From Bacteroidales bacterium (GTDB lineage Bacteria; Bacteroidota; Bacteroidia; Bacteroidales; UBA10428): a stretch of 8,663 nt of DNA. Each line of letters starts with the position of its first letter. Position 1 is the stretch's first letter. Made by a program: the position numbers and the translations under genes. This document shows, one piece after another, positions 6,805 through 8,663 of this stretch. Where the stretch lies: positions 1 through 8,663 of the forward strand of contig DNTK01000334.1 of NCBI GenBank assembly GCA_003508755.1, read 5' to 3'. The notes under the pieces were generated by a model. It was not told the origin of the DNA, did no database searches, and saw nothing but the letters and a program-made list of their open reading frames with translations.

Positions 6805-8663
6805 TTAATAGGGTCCTTCAACAAGTTCGAATTCCGGATTTGGTCCGGATTTAGTTACCTGAAATTTCATGGTATAGTTTCCGTCAGCACCACTATAGGT
6901 ATCAAAATTAACCACGAACATTTGGTCAACACCATCAACCTGTGTTTTTGCATCGGGATACTTAATTGGTAAATAGGCAGTAATAATGGCTGCTTCAACA
7001 GCATCTTCCCAAGATTCAAAAACGCTTGACTCATAGCTGGTACTTCGAATATCAAAGTTTTGAAAATAGGCATCAGCACCGTGGTAATCTTCACCGGTAC
7101 CAAATGAGTTTACATATTCCGAACCAGGTTTGCCAGCCAGGTTATCCTGTGCAGCCACCCAATCAACAATAACCTGAAAATCATCGGCAACAAGCTTAAA
7201 GCTTATAGTTGGATCAAATACCCATTCATTTTTGTCGGTTACCACAAACTGATCCGTTTTAGCCTCAACAAAGTTGTACGCCGATTCCCACTCACCTTCG
7301 TTGAAGGTATATTTATCGGCAAGAGTAGTAGTTACAAAGTTTATTGAGTTAAAGTAATTGTATACAACCACTACCTCCATATCCTGACCAGCAAGGGGAT
7401 ATTTCGATTTAAGCAGATTCGGCAAGTAATCCTGAGGTTTATCCGAAGAGGAAAAATTGTTATAATTTCCGGGGCTTCCCATTGCATCGTAATCAACACT
7501 GTTTACGTGATATACTTCATTGGCTTTTGCCCAACCATCGTTTTCGTCGAACACATAATAGTTTTTATAGTTCTCGGGAGTTTTACCAACAATGGTTAGG
7601 TTAGGAACACTAATTTGTACCTGACCGATTTCCCATGTACCTGCAGTAACCGTAGTGGAAAGGTATTTAAAAGCAACGTAAACTTTTTCGCCTGCATATG
7701 CTGCCAAATCAATTCTTCCTGATGATACAAATGTCCAGCTTTCGTCGAACGGAATACCCGGCACAGTAAGTTCTGTCCAGGTTCCCTGGTTGGCGGGGCT
7801 ACTGCTGCCATCATAATCTGTAGAGATATACACAGTAACGTTGTCCCATTCTTCGTCGTTATAGTTCACAGCATGTTTGAAATACAGTGCTACTTCGTCT
7901 AGGCCGGCTAAATCATATTCGGGTGATACCAACCAGTCTTCATTATCATAACTGTCGGGATTTACAAAACCGGTCATCACGGCGCAACCATTTCCATAAG
8001 AAGCCCAGCCCCATTCTTGTTCGCCTAAAACGTTAAATGCTGTAAATGATCCTAGGCCATCCGCTTCCAGTGTAAAGTTCTCCTCGTAAATTGGAGCGTC
8101 ACCCAAACTTCCGAAATCTATTTCGGCATCAGCACTGGCGTATTTATACTCGACCAAAATCATATCTCCATCTTCGGGTAAGGCTACCACATTATCCAAC
8201 ACCTGTGGTACATATACTTCAGGAGAATATGAAGGGGAATAAAACTTGGTAATGTTCAAGACGGAATCAAAGCTCTCATAATCTTCAGCTAATAGTTCAT
8301 ATTCTAGGGCTTCGGTATACATTGTCAGGTCTTCCGGCATTTCGCCATTGTAGTTATATGTTACCATAGCCGTTGAAAGGAATTTCATTGCCGGGAAACG
8401 TTGTGCTAAGAATCCAGGGATATATTCTGCAGCTTTAATGGAATCGTTAAAGTGCTCATTAGCATCAATAAAAGCCGCCAGCGAAGAATCTTCCGGAGTG
8501 GTTGCTTTCGACATGGCTATATCAGCAATTTCTGCATAGTCGTCGGCAGTAAGTGTTAGAGTGGTTGAACCGGTATATCCCGAATCATCCTTTTCTCTCT
8601 CATCGTAGATTTTTTCCATTGGTTCACAAGCAGACAGAACCAAAAGTAAGATTGAAATATAAT
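6805..8663 (-). CDS. Surface or outer-membrane lipoprotein with choice-of-anchor J domain and four repeat modules (5' end off window)
   Basis: The frame stays open to the right edge. Codons before TTG 8643-8641 read YISILLL and lead into the lipobox LSAC, so that TTG lies inside a signal peptide and the true start is beyond the window. Numbering residues from that TTG, the lipid-bearing cysteine is C6. Behind it comes a charged stretch (7-20) rich in Glu, Asp and Lys, which may act as a surface-export signal. A choice-of-anchor J / jelly-roll-like domain spans about 186-345, with the typical DWLVSPEYDL (236-245) and LYFKHA. It is flanked by four diverged copies of one module at about 31-99, 117-168, 379-430 and 484-580. 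Their shared pattern is a DY or DF start, then F or Y residues, then Y(I/L/V)P..L...(F/Y)P and a closing V.YNY-type strand. The likely role is binding or display on the cell surface; the ligand is unknown and no catalytic motif is recognised. A strong terminator follows the stop codon, so it ends its operon. Confidence 0.8.
   Translation of the reverse strand, partial: YISILLLVLSACEPMEKIYDEREKDDSGYTGSTTLTLTADDYAEIADIAMSKATTPEDSSLAAFIDANEHFNDSIKAAEYIPGFLAQRFPAMKFLSTAMVTYNYNGEMPEDLTMYTEALEYELLAEDYESFDSVLNITKFYSPSYSPEVYVPQVLDNVVALPEDGDMILVEYKYASADAEIDFGSLGDAPIYEENFTLEADGLGSFTAFNVLGEQEWGWASYGNGCAVMTGFVNPDSYDNEDWLVSPEYDLAGLDEVALYFKHAVNYNDEEWDNVTVYISTDYDGSSSPANQGTWTELTVPGIPFDESWTFVSSGRIDLAAYAGEKVYVAFKYLSTTVTAGTWEIGQVQISVPNLTIVGKTPENYKNYYVFDENDGWAKANEVYHVNSVDYDAMGSPGNYNNFSSSDKPQDYLPNLLKSKYPLAGQDMEVVVVYNYFNSINFVTTTLADKYTFNEGEWESAYNFVEAKTDQFVVTDKNEWVFDPTISFKLVADDFQVIVDWVAAQDNLAGKPGSEYVNSFGTGEDYHGADAYFQNFDIRSTSYESSVFESWEDAVEAAIITAYLPIKYPDAKTQVDGVDQMFVVNFDTYSGADGNYTMKFQVTKSGPNPEFELVEGPY

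Noticed and set aside
8641..8643. TTG as the true start of the lipoprotein.
   Set aside because: The codons just before it extend the hydrophobic core of the signal peptide, and starting here would leave too short a leader before the lipobox cysteine.

Overview
The window looks like chromosomal DNA from a member of the Bacteroidota, probably class Bacteroidia (Marinilabiliales-like, though that rank is a guess). Three things point there: a sensor kinase with a two-component-regulator propeller and Y_Y_Y domain, a lipoprotein with a choice-of-anchor J domain, and AT-rich translation starts with weak or absent Shine-Dalgarno sequences. No rRNA, tRNA, CRISPR array, insertion sequence or phage gene is visible.

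Left part, + strand (1-5350). An intrinsic terminator (13-40) closes an operon that lies off the left edge. It is followed closely by an alanine dehydrogenase (76-1299). A 209-base intergenic region carries two short inverted repeats. Then comes a 1061-residue membrane sensor histidine kinase (1509-4694) with fourteen propeller blades, a Y_Y_Y domain, one transmembrane helix, a coiled coil, and HisKA and HATPase domains. Only 29 bases later starts a guanine-deaminase-like zinc enzyme (4724-5350), probably on the same transcript. Both enzymes flanking the kinase handle nitrogen (alanine to pyruvate and ammonia; guanine to xanthine and ammonia). A nitrogen or purine theme is possible but is inference.

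Right part, - strand (5404-8663). A large lipoprotein (6805-8663, its first codons off the right edge) is followed by a strong intrinsic terminator (6751-6781). A secreted PhoD-type metallophosphatase (5404-6723) comes next. The two halves meet tail to tail over a 53-base gap (5351-5403) with no convincing terminator.

The most unusual item is the lipoprotein. By eye it contains four diverged copies of one module, arranged as two copies, a choice-of-anchor J domain, then two more copies. Other points worth checking are a propeller sensor kinase with no response regulator beside it but a purine deaminase directly downstream, a PhoD enzyme with a Sec-type rather than a Tat-type leader, and promoters that appear squeezed against terminators. 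I see no clear evidence of a wholly new multi-gene system.
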